DNA of 64,000 nt from Paracoccaceae bacterium. GTDB taxonomy: Bacteria > Pseudomonadota > Alphaproteobacteria > Rhodobacterales > Rhodobacteraceae. The notes under the pieces were generated by a model. That model saw only the letters and a list, made by a program, of their open reading frames with translations. It was not told the DNA's origin and did no database searches. Position 1 is the first letter of the stretch; each line of letters begins with the position of its first letter. The translations under genes and the position numbers were made by a program. Of the stretch, positions 19,001-28,738 are shown one piece after another. Location: assembly GCA_029244725.1 (NCBI GenBank), contig JAQWQJ010000089.1, positions 327,842 through 391,841 of the forward strand. Reading direction: 5' to 3'.

Positions 19001-19711
19001 TTAGGGGCAGGTTAGAGCAGAGGTGAGATCTTCTGGTCTGTCATAAGATCCAATTTCTGAAGAAATTAGTTGCCCATCAGCAGATAGTTTTGTCGCCATG
19101 ATTTGGCTCCAGTTACCTGAGGCGGTGATGATTTCTAGATCGTTTGCGCACTCTCGTATGCCACCGAGGATAAAGTCCCAGCCAATGCGGTGATTGGTAT
19201 AGCCTGACTGATTGGCAATATTGATCAGCTGCCCTGATTTGTAACGCCATATTCTTAGTGTTTTGGCGAGATGGGGGCGGTCGATATAGGCAATTTCAAT
19301 GTGACCATCGCCATCAAGATCAGCAGCCCCAATTGGGGCAAGCCATCGATGTGAGCGGCCAATGTAGGGCGTTGCCGTGAGCAATCCGTTCTCATCATAG
19401 ATCGACAGACGCGCACCCAATGTCAGACTGCTTTCAACGGCAATGATCTCAGGATCACCATCGAGATCGACATCTACTAACCGTGGCGCAAGATCTTCGA
19501 ACACGCGGCTTTTTGGCAAGGTGAGGGTTCTAGCACTGCCATCAGACAGGCGAAGCTCAAGCGCGCCGTATTCAATTGTGTCTCCTAGCACGCCGTGTTG
19601 ATAGCGCGTTGTCGGCTGGCCGTACGTGGCAGACGTTATGGTTGCAGCTTGCCCCGCGACAGCGGACACAGGCACTGCCAAGACACAGGCTAACAGCAGA
19701 GCAAGGCGCAT
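19001..19711 (-). CDS. Exported FG-GAP/VCBS-repeat protein
   Basis: 236 residues from the ATG at 19711; a start at 19738 overlapping the ferredoxin stop (TAATG) is also possible and would add nine residues. A signal peptide (MRLALLLACVLAVPVSAVAG) is followed by a mostly beta domain with acidic repeats of the VCBS/FG-GAP type: DVDLDGDPEIIAVESS (about 85-100) and GAADLDGDGHIEIAYID (about 130-146). Such Asp-rich loops usually bind calcium in a beta-propeller. Two Cys near the C-terminus (RECANDLEI and the terminal TCP) could form a disulfide. Probably periplasmic; function unknown. Probably co-transcribed with the ferredoxin upstream. Confidence 0.7.
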   Translation of the reverse strand: MRLALLLACVLAVPVSAVAGQAATITSATYGQPTTRYQHGVLGDTIEYGALELRLSDGSARTLTLPKSRVFEDLAPRLVDVDLDGDPEIIAVESSLTLGARLSIYDENGLLTATPYIGRSHRWLAPIGAADLDGDGHIEIAYIDRPHLAKTLRIWRYKSGQLINIANQSGYTNHRIGWDFILGGIRECANDLEIITASGNWSQIMATKLSADGQLISSEIGSYDRPEDLTSALTCP

Positions 19712-19737
19712 AGTTAAAAAGCGCCCTGCACTATGCA

Positions 19738-20082
<345 letters not shown>

Positions 20083-20165
20083 TCAACCCTCTGTAACGAA
20101 AGCAAATGGGGGCTTCCATACGCATTTACGACTCATGACGGAAAGGATTGCGACAAAATTTGAAT

Positions 20166-20180
20166 GTTCTATATTCGTTC
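20166..20180. promoter_or_regulatory. LexA-type SOS box
   Basis: GTTC, seven bases, GTTC (20166-20169 and 20177-20180) exactly matches the direct-repeat LexA box known in Rhodobacteraceae and Rhizobiales. It ends two bases before the ATG of the DnaE2-derived gene at 20183. A 4+4 match can occur by chance, but its placement before a fragment of a classical SOS gene makes it credible. Confidence 0.5.
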
Positions 20181-20182
20181 TC

Positions 20183-20536
20183 ATGACTCATTCACCTTAC
20201 CTCTGGCCCAAACCGCCCTCATGTTTGGTTGCAGCCCAAATTCATATACCGCCCGAGGGCGCGCGCGTGGCTGTGGCGGGCTTGGTGATTCTTCGACAAA
20301 GGCCGGGAACCACCAAGGGGGTGATCTTTTTGACGCTGGAAGATGAAACCGGCGTGATCAACATTGTAGTGTGGAAGAAAATCTACGAGGCATTTCGGCG
20401 GGCCGTTATTTCGGGGCGGATGCTTCGTATAACGGGGCGGGTGCAGAGGGCGGACGGCGTTACACATGTTATTGCCGAACAGGTCGAGGACATTTCTGCC
20501 ATGCTCGACACGCTTCTTGAGCCTGCAAACGATTAA
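20183..20536 (+). CDS. Stand-alone OB-fold protein matching the C-terminal part of error-prone polymerase DnaE2
   Basis: 117 residues from the ATG at 20183; an in-frame ATG at 20135 would add 16 residues but would place the LexA box inside the gene. From residue about 30 the protein matches the OB-fold near the C-terminus of DnaE2/Imu[50 protein letters not shown] and [11 protein letters not shown]. The roughly 1000-residue polymerase body is absent from this locus. DnaE2 is the SOS-induced translesion polymerase made with ImuA and ImuB. The frame is fully open and motifs are well kept, so it could be an exapted single-stranded-DNA-binding protein or a recent remnant. No clear ribosome-binding site. 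Confidence 0.65.
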   Translation: MTHSPYLWPKPPSCLVAAQIHIPPEGARVAVAGLVILRQRPGTTKGVIFLTLEDETGVINIVVWKKIYEAFRRAVISGRMLRITGRVQRADGVTHVIAEQVEDISAMLDTLLEPAND

Positions 20537-20593
20537 TCCTTTTCCGGAACGCTTGTTTTGCTAATGTTCAGCCGAGTTATCGAGTTGGAAAGT

Positions 20594-21064
20594 ATGATCC
20601 GAAGCACGGCATTATTGGCAATCGCAGCAATCGCCCTTGTGGGGTGTACGTTAAGCAATGGCGTTTCACAGACGCAAGAGAGGCCTGACGGGGCCGAGGC
20701 TGGAACGTGTTGGGCCAAACAAATCAAACCTGCCGTCATTCAGACCTCAACCACGCAATCCGTGATTTCTGGGCAGGATGGTGAGACGATCTACCAAACC
20801 GAAACCTCGCAATCCATCGTCGAAGAACACCAAGAGGTATGGTTCCAAATCCCTTGCCAGAACGTCATGACCAGTGAATTCATAGCAAGCGTCCAGCGTG
20901 GACTGTCAGCCCGAGGCTATTACGCAGGACCAATCAATGGCCGACTTGATACGCGAACCGCCAAATCTATTCGCCTGATGCAGGTACCGCTGGGCATTGA
21001 CAGTCAGGTATTGTCCATACTCGGCGCCCGGCATCTTGGGTTGATTATAATCCCTATTGAATAA
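20594..21064 (+). CDS. Lipoprotein with C-terminal peptidoglycan-binding-like motif
   Basis: 156 residues from the ATG at 20594 (GGAAAG just upstream); an in-frame start at 20558 precedes the signal peptide without need. MIRSTALLAIAAIALVGC is a lipoprotein signal with the acylated Cys18. The middle is Thr/Ser/Gln-rich. The C-terminal 60 residues (FIASVQRGLSARGYYAGPING, then TRTAKSIRLMQ) look like a shortened peptidoglycan-binding type 1 domain. Probably tethered to a membrane and touching the wall. Function unknown. Followed by a terminator shared with the convergent degP. Confidence 0.65.
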   Translation: MIRSTALLAIAAIALVGCTLSNGVSQTQERPDGAEAGTCWAKQIKPAVIQTSTTQSVISGQDGETIYQTETSQSIVEEHQEVWFQIPCQNVMTSEFIASVQRGLSARGYYAGPINGRLDTRTAKSIRLMQVPLGIDSQVLSILGARHLGLIIIPIE

Positions 21065-21083
21065 GCCGTATGCATTGAACGTG

Positions 21084-21113
21084 AAAAGGGGCATCTGATT
21101 GGACGCCCCTTTT
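21084..21113. terminator. Bidirectional intrinsic terminator
   Basis: AAAAGGGGC (21084-21092) and GCCCCTTTT (21105-21113) form a perfect 9-bp stem with a 12-base loop. A and T runs on the two sides let it serve both the plus-strand lipoprotein gene (stop 21064) and the minus-strand degP (stop 21137). Confidence 0.75.
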
Positions 21114-21136
21114 GATTGATTTAGAATTAGTGCTGA

Positions 21137-22609
21137 CTATTCGCCGACAGAAAGCGCCAAAAATCTTGGATTGCCGTTGGAACGAACAAGCAGCAACACA
21201 GAGGTGCGGCCAGTATCAATCGTTGCATCTACCTGTTTTTGCAGCTCAGACAAAGTGTTCACAGAAAGCCGACCGGCCTTTTCGATGATCGCACCTGCAC
21301 GTAGGCCTTTCTCGAATGCTTCCGAAGTTTCATCGACACCCGCAACGAAAAGCCCACGCGTCCCTTCCGGAATGCCAGTTTCTTCGATCAGGGTGTCGGT
21401 GATCTCAAACAGCGTGATGCCAAGGATTTCTGCGCTTTGCGGTTCGTCGTTCACTTCAGGTTCTTCGGTCTCAGTAGTGTTTTCTGCCAATTCTCGGCGT
21501 CCAAGCGTGACATCTATCGTGACCAATTCGCCATCGCGGATCACATCAACCTCGACGATTGCGCCTACGTCTGCAGCGCCAACTTGATTGACCAGATCAC
21601 GTACATCTTCGACGGTTGAACCATCGAAGCTAACGATAATGTCCCCAGACGCGATACCGGCATCGGCAGCAGGACCATCAGGCACATCTGTCACCATTGC
21701 GCCATTCGTTGCGTCCAGCCCTAAGGCCTCGGCCATATCGGACGAGACATCCTGAATGCGCACGCCCAGCCAACCGCGACGGGTTTCACCAAATTCTTCA
21801 AGTTGATCGACGACACCTGAAACGACCTTGGACGCCATTGAGAACCCAATGCCAATTGATCCTCCATTGGGTGAAAGAATCGCCGTGTTCACGCCAATGA
21901 CTTCGCCATCCATGTTGAACAATGGTCCGCCCGAATTGCCCCGATTGATCGCGGCGTCAGTTTGGATGAAATCGTCGTAGGTGCCTGACAAAGAACGATT
22001 ACGTGCTGAAATAATTCCAGCACTGACCGAGAAGCCCTGTCCCAGCGGGTTGCCCATGGCCATAACCCAGTCACCGACCCGCGCGACATCGCTGTCGCCA
22101 AATTCCACAAAGAACAGCTCGTCATCGGCATCGACTTTCAGAACTGCAATGTCCGTTTTGGGGTCGCGCCCGATTAAGGTTGCTGGCAATTCTTCGCCTG
22201 AAAAGAACTCAATCATGATCTCGTCGGCGTCTTCAATGACGTGATTATTGGTCACGACGTAGCCGTCCACTGAAATCACGAAACCTGAACCTAATGCGGT
22301 TGAACGTCGCGAACGACCTTCATTGCCAGGGTTTCGGTCTTCAAATTCACGGAAAAAGTCTTCGAAGGGTGAACCTTCTGGCACGAGCGGACCATTGCCC
22401 ACTTCGCCAACTTCTATCATTGTCATCGTCGTGATGTTTACGACCGCGGGGCTGACCTCTTCGACAAGATCAGCAAACGATTCGGGCGCTGCCTTGGCTG
22501 CACTTGCGATAGATTGGGCGACTATTATCGTGCCCATCATAAGACCTGACCATAGCCAAGTTTTATAGTTTTTTGACGTCTTTGTTTTGGTTGTGGCGAA
22601 TGCCTGCAT
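21137..22609 (-). CDS. degP: Periplasmic serine protease DegP/MucD (Do family)
   Basis: A 490-residue HtrA-type protease/chaperone. An N-terminal signal/anchor (about 18-42) is followed by a trypsin-like domain with an intact triad: His123 (VTNNHVIED), Asp153 (KTDIAVLKV) and Ser226 (GNSGGPL). Two PDZ domains follow (about 265-365 and 395-485; GWLGVRIQ and LGITLFEITD). It degrades or refolds misfolded envelope proteins. It lies about 120 bp downstream of hflK-hflC-DUF2065 on the same strand, a conserved alphaproteobacterial arrangement that groups membrane and periplasmic protein quality control. Confidence 0.95.
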   Translation of the reverse strand: MQAFATTKTKTSKNYKTWLWSGLMMGTIIVAQSIASAAKAAPESFADLVEEVSPAVVNITTMTMIEVGEVGNGPLVPEGSPFEDFFREFEDRNPGNEGRSRRSTALGSGFVISVDGYVVTNNHVIEDADEIMIEFFSGEELPATLIGRDPKTDIAVLKVDADDELFFVEFGDSDVARVGDWVMAMGNPLGQGFSVSAGIISARNRSLSGTYDDFIQTDAAINRGNSGGPLFNMDGEVIGVNTAILSPNGGSIGIGFSMASKVVSGVVDQLEEFGETRRGWLGVRIQDVSSDMAEALGLDATNGAMVTDVPDGPAADAGIASGDIIVSFDGSTVEDVRDLVNQVGAADVGAIVEVDVIRDGELVTIDVTLGRRELAENTTETEEPEVNDEPQSAEILGITLFEITDTLIEETGIPEGTRGLFVAGVDETSEAFEKGLRAGAIIEKAGRLSVNTLSELQKQVDATIDTGRTSVLLLVRSNGNPRFLALSVGE

Positions 22610-22729
22610 TACCTGTTCACTCCTGATCGGTATCGTTGGTGATGCTAGAAACTTAGTGACTTAGCGTCCAAAAACCACAGTGATCTGACATTCTCACGGT
22701 GTTTTTCAAAGGCTTGTGAACACTTGCGA

Positions 22730-22939
22730 TCACATTTGGATGGTTAAGCCAAATCCGTGGGCAATCCACACCAAGATTAATCCAATCACGATGCTTAGAG
22801 CCCCCATTATCCGGCGGGCTTGTTCGGGTGTTTCAGCCAAGGATTGAAGCATGCGTTCAATAAGCGAAGGGGCCAGCGCATAGGCCAGCCCCTCGACGAT
22901 CAATACAAGTCCCAATGCTAGGAACGCTGTTGCCAGCAT
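22730..22939 (-). CDS. DUF2065 small membrane protein (YjeT-like)
   Basis: A 69-residue protein with two hydrophobic helices (about 2-21 and 45-66) separated by PSLIERMLQSLAETPEQARRIMGAL. The length and the pattern match the DUF2065/YjeT family, whose genes commonly sit next to hflC. Its ATG overlaps the hflC stop (TAATG), so it is translationally coupled. No biochemical function is established; a role with the HflKC-FtsH complex is inferred only from position. Confidence 0.85.
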   Translation of the reverse strand: MLATAFLALGLVLIVEGLAYALAPSLIERMLQSLAETPEQARRIMGALSIVIGLILVWIAHGFGLTIQM

Positions 22940-23814
22940 TACTGAGCAGTTTCCGACTTGAGGTAGGTAAAGAATTCGCTGTCTGGCGTCATAACCATCG
23001 TCGAATTGCTACCTTTGAGCGCGTTTTCGTAAGCTTGAAGCGAACGGTAGAAAGCGAAGAACTCTGGGTCTGCACCAAAGGCTTCGGCAAAAATCGCGTT
23101 ACGTTCTGCGTCTGCTTCACCGCGTGTGATCTGAGATTCTTTTTCGGAAATCGAAAGCGTCTCAACCACGGTACGATCTGCAAGCGCGCGAACACGTTGC
23201 GCCGCTTCGTTACCACGAGCAATCTCGTCAGCGGCTTCCCGTTCACGTTCTGCGCGCATACGTGCAAAGGTCGCTTCAAGGTTTTGCGACGGTAGGTTTG
23301 TTTGCTTCAAACGCACGTCGACCACTTCAATACCAAGACCAAGGGCCTCTTCACGGGCTTGATCGCGGATACGCACCATCAACTCACCACGGTCAGTCGA
23401 AAGGATACGGTCCGAGGTCACCTGATCGGCACCAAGAACTTCTCGGATTTGCGCGTTGAGGATTGACGAAAGACGATCTTCTGCAAGACGTGTTCCCCCA
23501 ACACCAACAGCTTCGCGGAACTTCTGAACGTCAGCAATGCGGTAACGCGCGAACGCGTCAACGACAAGACGTCGATCATCCGAAGGTGTGACCTCGATAA
23601 CGTCAGTATCCAAAGACAGGATACGGTCGTCATATTTGACCACTTCTTGGATAAGCGGGATTTTGAACGCTAACCCTGGGTTTTCTTTGATCGCTTTAAT
23701 TTGACCAAATTGAAGCACCAAAGCCTTTTCACGTTCGTCCACGACAAACATTGACGACAAAACGCCAATAATAACGATCACAATTGCGGGTATTACAAAT
23801 GCTGATTTACGCAT
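22939..23814 (-). CDS. hflC: FtsH modulator HflC
   Basis: A 291-residue SPFH/prohibitin-family protein. One N-terminal membrane helix (about 5-25, VIPAIVIVIIGVLSSMFVV) is followed by the SPFH domain (VDEREKALVLQFGQI, GLAFKIPL, DDRILSLDTDVIEV) and a long Ala/Glu-rich coiled coil (REREAADEIARGNEAAQRVRA). HflC and HflK assemble into a large periplasmic cage around the FtsH protease and modulate membrane-protein turnover. Its start is 2 bp after the hflK stop. Confidence 0.96.
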   Translation of the reverse strand: MRKSAFVIPAIVIVIIGVLSSMFVVDEREKALVLQFGQIKAIKENPGLAFKIPLIQEVVKYDDRILSLDTDVIEVTPSDDRRLVVDAFARYRIADVQKFREAVGVGGTRLAEDRLSSILNAQIREVLGADQVTSDRILSTDRGELMVRIRDQAREEALGLGIEVVDVRLKQTNLPSQNLEATFARMRAEREREAADEIARGNEAAQRVRALADRTVVETLSISEKESQITRGEADAERNAIFAEAFGADPEFFAFYRSLQAYENALKGSNSTMVMTPDSEFFTYLKSETAQ

Positions 23815-23816
23815 GA

Positions 23817-24959
23817 TTAATTCCCCCCACGCTTGTTGAGCTCATTGAGCGGAAGATACGGAACAACTGATCCGCCCTCGCCTGCGATTGATCCATCAAG
23901 GATCATTTTGTCAACATCACCCAAAACGAGTTCCATCGTTTCAATGTAAAGACGTTTACGTGTCACTTCCGGAGCTTTTTCATACTCGGCCAATACTGAC
24001 GTAAAGCGGCTGGCTTCACCAAAGGCTTCGTTGACAGTTTGTGCCCGATAACCTTCGGCTTCTTCTAGGATCTGCGCTGCCGCACCACGTGCTTCAGCTA
24101 GAACGCGGTTTGCGTAAGCGTCAGCCTGTCGTTCCAATCGATCACGTTCCTGTTCAGCTGCCTGAACGTCACGGAAAGCGTCGATAACTTCGCGTGGCGG
24201 GTCAGCTTTATCGAGGTTCACACGAACAATGTTAATGCCCGAGTTATACTCGTCCAGTGTTGCTTGGATGTTTTCTCTGGCTGCATCCGCGATCGCTCCA
24301 CGATCCCTGTTTAGGATCGGTGCGAGCGTCGAGGCCGCGATAATTTCACGCATAACGGATTCTGAAACAGCCTGAACTGTTTCACGAGGTTCCGCGATGT
24401 TGAACAGCAAACGCGCTGGATCGTTGATGTTCCAAACAACTTGGAAATCAATATCCACGATATTCGCATCTGTGGTCAGCATCAGGCCATTTCCGCCCGA
24501 TCCAGAACGGCTAACGCCGATGTCTTCTGTTCGCTCAGAAGTCACGTTTACAACTTCAGCCGAAACAAGCGGCCAAGGTGCAAAGTTCAGACCCGGATTT
24601 CCGGTGCTGTAATAGCTGCCAAGTAACAATTCGACGGACTGTTCTTCAGGCTTCACGGTGTAAAAGCTTGCCAGCCCCCAAAGTCCGACGGCGACAACAG
24701 CGCCAAGTCCTATGGTCCCTTTTGTCAAACCAGGTCCACCAGAGCCCCCGGAACCGCCTGAGCCGCCACCGGATTTTCCACCGCGGCCGCCCATCAGAAC
24801 GCGCAATTGCTCTTGGCCCTTTTTGACCAACTCTTCGATTTCAGGGATCTGTTGTTCCCCGCCGGGTTTGCGTCCGCCGCCACCGTTATTCCGGTTACCG
24901 CCGTCGCCCCCGCTGTCTCCACCGCCACCCCATGGGCCGCCGTTATTTCCAGCCATCAA
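23817..24959 (-). CDS. hflK: FtsH modulator HflK
   Basis: A 380-residue partner of HflC. The cytoplasmic N-terminus is very Gly/Asn-rich (NNGGPWGGGGDSGGDGG). It is followed by IPEIEELVKKGQEQLRVLM, a glycine-rich linker, one membrane helix (about 82-100) and the SPFH domain (TVKPEEQSVELLLGSYY, GLNFAPWP, DANIVDIDFQVVWNIND). A coiled coil follows, then VPYLPLNEL near the end. First gene of hflK, hflC, DUF2065, degP; the 62-bp gap to gor holds the likely promoter. Confidence 0.96.
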   Translation of the reverse strand: MMAGNNGGPWGGGGDSGGDGGNRNNGGGGRKPGGEQQIPEIEELVKKGQEQLRVLMGGRGGKSGGGSGGSGGSGGPGLTKGTIGLGAVVAVGLWGLASFYTVKPEEQSVELLLGSYYSTGNPGLNFAPWPLVSAEVVNVTSERTEDIGVSRSGSGGNGLMLTTDANIVDIDFQVVWNINDPARLLFNIAEPRETVQAVSESVMREIIAASTLAPILNRDRGAIADAARENIQATLDEYNSGINIVRVNLDKADPPREVIDAFRDVQAAEQERDRLERQADAYANRVLAEARGAAAQILEEAEGYRAQTVNEAFGEASRFTSVLAEYEKAPEVTRKRLYIETMELVLGDVDKMILDGSIAGEGGSVVPYLPLNELNKRGGN

Positions 24960-25021
24960 GACTTCCCTTTTTAATACGTTGTTTAAACGTCATTCATTAA
25001 CTGTGCAGGATTTACAGAAAT

Positions 25022-26377
25022 TCAAGCTGTCCTGACAGGTGTTTTCATTGTGACCAATTCTTCCGCCATCGTCGGGTGAACTGCAACCGTCCGATCGAAA
25101 TCTTCTTTGGTTGCACCCATTTTTACGGCGATTCCGACCATTTGGATCATTTCACCAGCGCCTTCAGCGACGATATGGCAACCCAAAACCTTGCGAGATG
25201 CCTGGCTAACGATCAATTTCATCAACACGCGATCGCTTCGTCCTGCAAAGGATTGCTTCATTGGTTTGAAGCTTGTGCAGTAAACTTCGATCGGTTCCTG
25301 CTCGGCTGCATCTTCTTCTGACAGACCGACTGTCCCCATTTCAGGCTGAGTGAATATCGCCGTTGGGATCAGTTCATGATCTGGCGCAGTTGGGTTGTCG
25401 CGAAACACTGTTTCTACAAAAGCCATGCCTTCACGGATGGCAACTGGCGTTAAGTTCACACGATCAGTGACGTCACCGATCGCATAGACCGAATCCAAAG
25501 CCGTCTTGGAATACTGATCAACAAGAATTTGCCCATTGCGTCCAAGCTCAATGCCAAGGTCTTCAAGCCCCAAACCGTCAGAATTGGGCGCACGGCCAGT
25601 TGCGAACATAACTTGGTCAAATACCTGCTCGTCACCATTGGTGGCCTTTACCCAGATACCGTCATCGACCTGTTTAAGCTCCATGATGTTGGTTCCGGTA
25701 TGCAGTTCAACGCCGTGCTGCTTCATTTCTTCAGCGACAAGCCCACGGGCCTCATCGTCAAATCCGCGGAGAATTTGTGCACCCCGATAGTACTGCGTCG
25801 TCTTAACGCCCAGCCCATTCATGATGCCGGAGAATTCACATGCGATGTAGCCGCCACCGATAATCAGTATGGATTTCGGCAAAGATTCGAGATGAAAAAC
25901 GTCGTTTGAGGTAATCCCCAACTCGGCGCCAGAAATTTCTGGCTTAACGGGTCGCCCGCCTGTGGCCACCAATATCGTCTTGGCCGATTTTCGCGTTCCA
26001 TCGGACAACTCAACAGTGTTGGCATCTATTAGCTTGGCGCGCAGATCAAATGTCTCAACGCCTGAATTCGCCAAAAGCTTGCGATAAATTCCTTCAAGCC
26101 GGTCCAATTCTGCGTTCATTTCATCGCGAAAAACGACCCAGTCAAATTTCGCGTCCTTGATATCCCAACCATAGGATTTGGCATCCTGAAACGCCGAGGA
26201 AAATTCAGACGCAAAAACCATCAGTTTTTTAGGCACACAACCACGGATCACGCAGGTGCCGCCGTAACGGTCTTCTTCGGCCAAGGCCACGCGGACACCG
26301 TCAGCAGAGGCAACACGGGCAGCGCGTACACCGCCAGAACCGCCACCTATAACAAAAAGATCGTAGTCAAAGGCCAT
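25022..26377 (-). CDS. gor: Glutathione-disulfide reductase
   Basis: A 451-residue flavoprotein disulfide reductase that reduces GSSG with NADPH. The N-terminal FAD motif GGGSGGVRAARVA is followed by the redox pair Cys42/Cys47 in GGTCVIRGCVPKK, then the NADPH-binding motif IIGGGYIACEFSGIMNGLG, the FAD block VYAIGDVT, and the C-terminal acid/base HPTMAEE. The match to the VIRGCVPKK pattern favours glutathione reductase over dihydrolipoamide or mercuric reductase. It follows rpiA by 8 bp, linking the pentose phosphate pathway with an NADPH-consuming redox enzyme. Confidence 0.94.
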   Translation of the reverse strand: MAFDYDLFVIGGGSGGVRAARVASADGVRVALAEEDRYGGTCVIRGCVPKKLMVFASEFSSAFQDAKSYGWDIKDAKFDWVVFRDEMNAELDRLEGIYRKLLANSGVETFDLRAKLIDANTVELSDGTRKSAKTILVATGGRPVKPEISGAELGITSNDVFHLESLPKSILIIGGGYIACEFSGIMNGLGVKTTQYYRGAQILRGFDDEARGLVAEEMKQHGVELHTGTNIMELKQVDDGIWVKATNGDEQVFDQVMFATGRAPNSDGLGLEDLGIELGRNGQILVDQYSKTALDSVYAIGDVTDRVNLTPVAIREGMAFVETVFRDNPTAPDHELIPTAIFTQPEMGTVGLSEEDAAEQEPIEVYCTSFKPMKQSFAGRSDRVLMKLIVSQASRKVLGCHIVAEGAGEMIQMVGIAVKMGATKEDFDRTVAVHPTMAEELVTMKTPVRTA

Positions 26378-26385
26378 TCGTTTTC

Positions 26386-27177
26386 CTATTCGTCGTCGAG
26401 ATCGCGAAACAGATTATCAGTTTCCAAAAACTGAATCTGATCTTCGCTGGATGCACCCTCATGTATGTCGCGCACCTCGACCTTTCCATCCCCAAAGCCG
26501 ATCACAACTTTGTCACATATATCAATAAACAGACCATTCTCAACGACGCCCGGAACTTGGTTCAAAACCAACGCCAAATCGCGAGGTTTTCCAATGCGCT
26601 TGAGATGCAGATCAAGGATGTGATTGCCCTCATCCGTAACGAACGGTGCGTCACCATCCATTCTCAAACCGGCCTGCTGTCCAAGCACATCCATCGAGAT
26701 AAGCATTTCCTCGACCAGCGCCTTTGAGGTTTGCCAACCGAAAGGAATAACCTCAATCGGAAGTGGGAAAGCGCCAAGGTTCTCGACCTCTTTCGCGGCA
26801 TCGGTGATAACGATCATCTGATCGCTTGCGGTCGCAACGATCTTTTCCTGCAATAGGGCCCCGCCGCCACCTTTTATAAGGCTGAATTCATCGTCAAATT
26901 CATCAGCGCCATCTATTGTTAGATCCAGCCACTTCGCCTCGTCCAGCGAGACAATCTTGATCCCAACATCGCGGGCCAATTCTGCGGTTCGAGTTGATGT
27001 GGGAACGCCAACGATACGCAAACCGTGATCGCGGACTAGTTCCCCAACACAGCGCACCATCCATGCCGCAGTTGAGCCCGTTCCAAGGCCAACACGCATG
27101 CCGTCCTCGACGAATTCCGAGGCTTTTTTAGCGGCTACAAATTTGGCCCTGTCAATGGGCGACAATTCAACAACCAT
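26386..27177 (-). CDS. rpiA: Ribose-5-phosphate isomerase A
   Basis: A 263-residue RpiA, interconverting ribose 5-phosphate and ribulose 5-phosphate. Characteristic blocks: VGLGTGSTAAWMV (about 28-40), GVPTSTRTAELA, the catalytic DGADEFDDEFSLIKGGGGALLQEKIVA region, and VVIGFGDGKVEVRDI near the C-terminus. The C-terminal tail (about 235-263, acidic and hydrophilic) is longer than in E. coli RpiA. It overlaps nothing and probably leads the rpiA-gor transcript. Divergent from sdaA, with 174 bp between starts. Confidence 0.96.
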   Translation of the reverse strand: MVVELSPIDRAKFVAAKKASEFVEDGMRVGLGTGSTAAWMVRCVGELVRDHGLRIVGVPTSTRTAELARDVGIKIVSLDEAKWLDLTIDGADEFDDEFSLIKGGGGALLQEKIVATASDQMIVITDAAKEVENLGAFPLPIEVIPFGWQTSKALVEEMLISMDVLGQQAGLRMDGDAPFVTDEGNHILDLHLKRIGKPRDLALVLNQVPGVVENGLFIDICDKVVIGFGDGKVEVRDIHEGASSEDQIQFLETDNLFRDLDDE

Positions 27178-27351
27178 GGGCGCGTCTCCGTTTGTTTGCG
27201 CTGGTTATAGAAAGAATGACCGCAGGGTGCGAGACCCAATTTCGGGATGTGACGCGCAACGTCGTTTTCAGCGCAATGTTTTTGTGTTTCCTATGGGAAA
27301 CTCTTTGAAATTGGGAATCACGTCTAAGTTCTACAAGGGAATAACCGCCAG

Positions 27352-28725
27352 ATGTTTCTATCCGTATTTGAAATGTTCAAAGTTGGGATCGGTCCTTCTT
27401 CATCACATACGATGGGTCCGATGGTGGCGGCTGCGAATTTTCTCGACCGTATTCGTAATGCCCCGTTCGAAGTTCACGGGTTAAAGGGATCACTGCACGG
27501 TAGCCTTGCGTTCACTGGCGTTGGCCATGCAACAGATCGCGCAACCATTTTGGGCCTCGCCGGTTTCACGCCAGATACTTATGACAACGAAAAGGCCGAA
27601 GCCGCATTGGATCAAATCCGCGAAACTGGGCTTATTCATCCACGCGATTTGCCACCACTAAATTTCAACATCAAAGAAGACCTACGGTTCGATTTTGGCC
27701 CGGCACTACCCGGCCACGCCAATGGCATGATCCTGATGGCAACGGATAAGCAAGGCGACGTCATCCTTGAAGAGACCTATTACTCAATCGGCGGTGGCTT
27801 TGTGTTAACCGAAGCTGAACTGGCAAACGGCAAAGACACAGACGAAGGCGATCCGGTCCCCTACCCCTTCAAGACAGCGGTTGAGATGTTGGACATGGCC
27901 CAGCGCTCGGGCAAGTCCATCGCGACGATGAAGAAAGAAAACGAAATCGCGCGCGGTGGATCGGTAAAACTAAACGACGGCGTTGCACGCGTTTGGGATG
28001 TGATGAACAATTGCATCGAACGTGGTTTGGTGAAGGATGGCATTCTTCCGGGCGGATTAAATGTCCGTCGTCGTGCAAAGGGCATCTATGATGCGTTGAT
28101 CGCTGAGCGCGGAATGAATTTGACGGCTCCGCATACGATCAACGATTGGATGATTACATACGCGATGGCCGTGAACGAAGAAAACGCGGCCGGCGGACAG
28201 GTCGTTACAGCGCCGACGAATGGCGCAGCGGGCGTTATGCCTGCGACTATTCGTTATTGGCTTGATCACGTCCCTGGGGCCTCAAAATCTAATATTCCTG
28301 ATTTTCTTTTAACCGCAGCTGCGATTGGCGGCCTGGTTAAGTTCAATGCCTCGATAAGTGGCGCTGAAGCTGGCTGCCAAGCCGAAGTTGGTAGTGCGTC
28401 GGCAATGGCAGCCGCTGGTCTGTGTGCGGTGATGGGTGGCACACCCGAGCAGGTCGAAAACGCAGCGGAAATTGCACTTGAACACCACTTGGGCATGACG
28501 TGCGATCCGGTCAAAGGACTGGTTCAGGTTCCGTGCATTGAGCGAAACGGCCTTGGCGCAATCAAGGCGGTGTCTGCAGCGTCCCTGGCCCTTCGCGGTG
28601 ACGGTCAACATTTGGTGCCTCTAGATTCAGTGATTGAAACGATGCGCCAAACCGGTCACGACATGCATGAGAAGTACAAAGAGACTTCGCTCGGCGGATT
28701 GGCCGTGAACGTGCCAAATTGTTGA
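27352..28725 (+). CDS. sdaA: L-serine ammonia-lyase (iron-sulfur type)
   Basis: A 457-residue single-chain serine dehydratase converting L-serine to pyruvate and ammonia with a [4Fe-4S] cluster. The N-terminal beta domain starts [22 protein letters not shown]. The C-terminal alpha domain has [12 protein letters not shown], the cluster cysteines in [13 protein letters not shown] (about 340), [19 protein letters not shown] (about 385-402), and FLLTAAAIG. Length is standard. The transporter gene 13 bp downstream may be co-transcribed. Confidence 0.95.
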   Translation: MFLSVFEMFKVGIGPSSSHTMGPMVAAANFLDRIRNAPFEVHGLKGSLHGSLAFTGVGHATDRATILGLAGFTPDTYDNEKAEAALDQIRETGLIHPRDLPPLNFNIKEDLRFDFGPALPGHANGMILMATDKQGDVILEETYYSIGGGFVLTEAELANGKDTDEGDPVPYPFKTAVEMLDMAQRSGKSIATMKKENEIARGGSVKLNDGVARVWDVMNNCIERGLVKDGILPGGLNVRRRAKGIYDALIAERGMNLTAPHTINDWMITYAMAVNEENAAGGQVVTAPTNGAAGVMPATIRYWLDHVPGASKSNIPDFLLTAAAIGGLVKFNASISGAEAGCQAEVGSASAMAAAGLCAVMGGTPEQVENAAEIALEHHLGMTCDPVKGLVQVPCIERNGLGAIKAVSAASLALRGDGQHLVPLDSVIETMRQTGHDMHEKYKETSLGGLAVNVPNC

Positions 28726-28738
28726 ACTAGGGGGCAAA

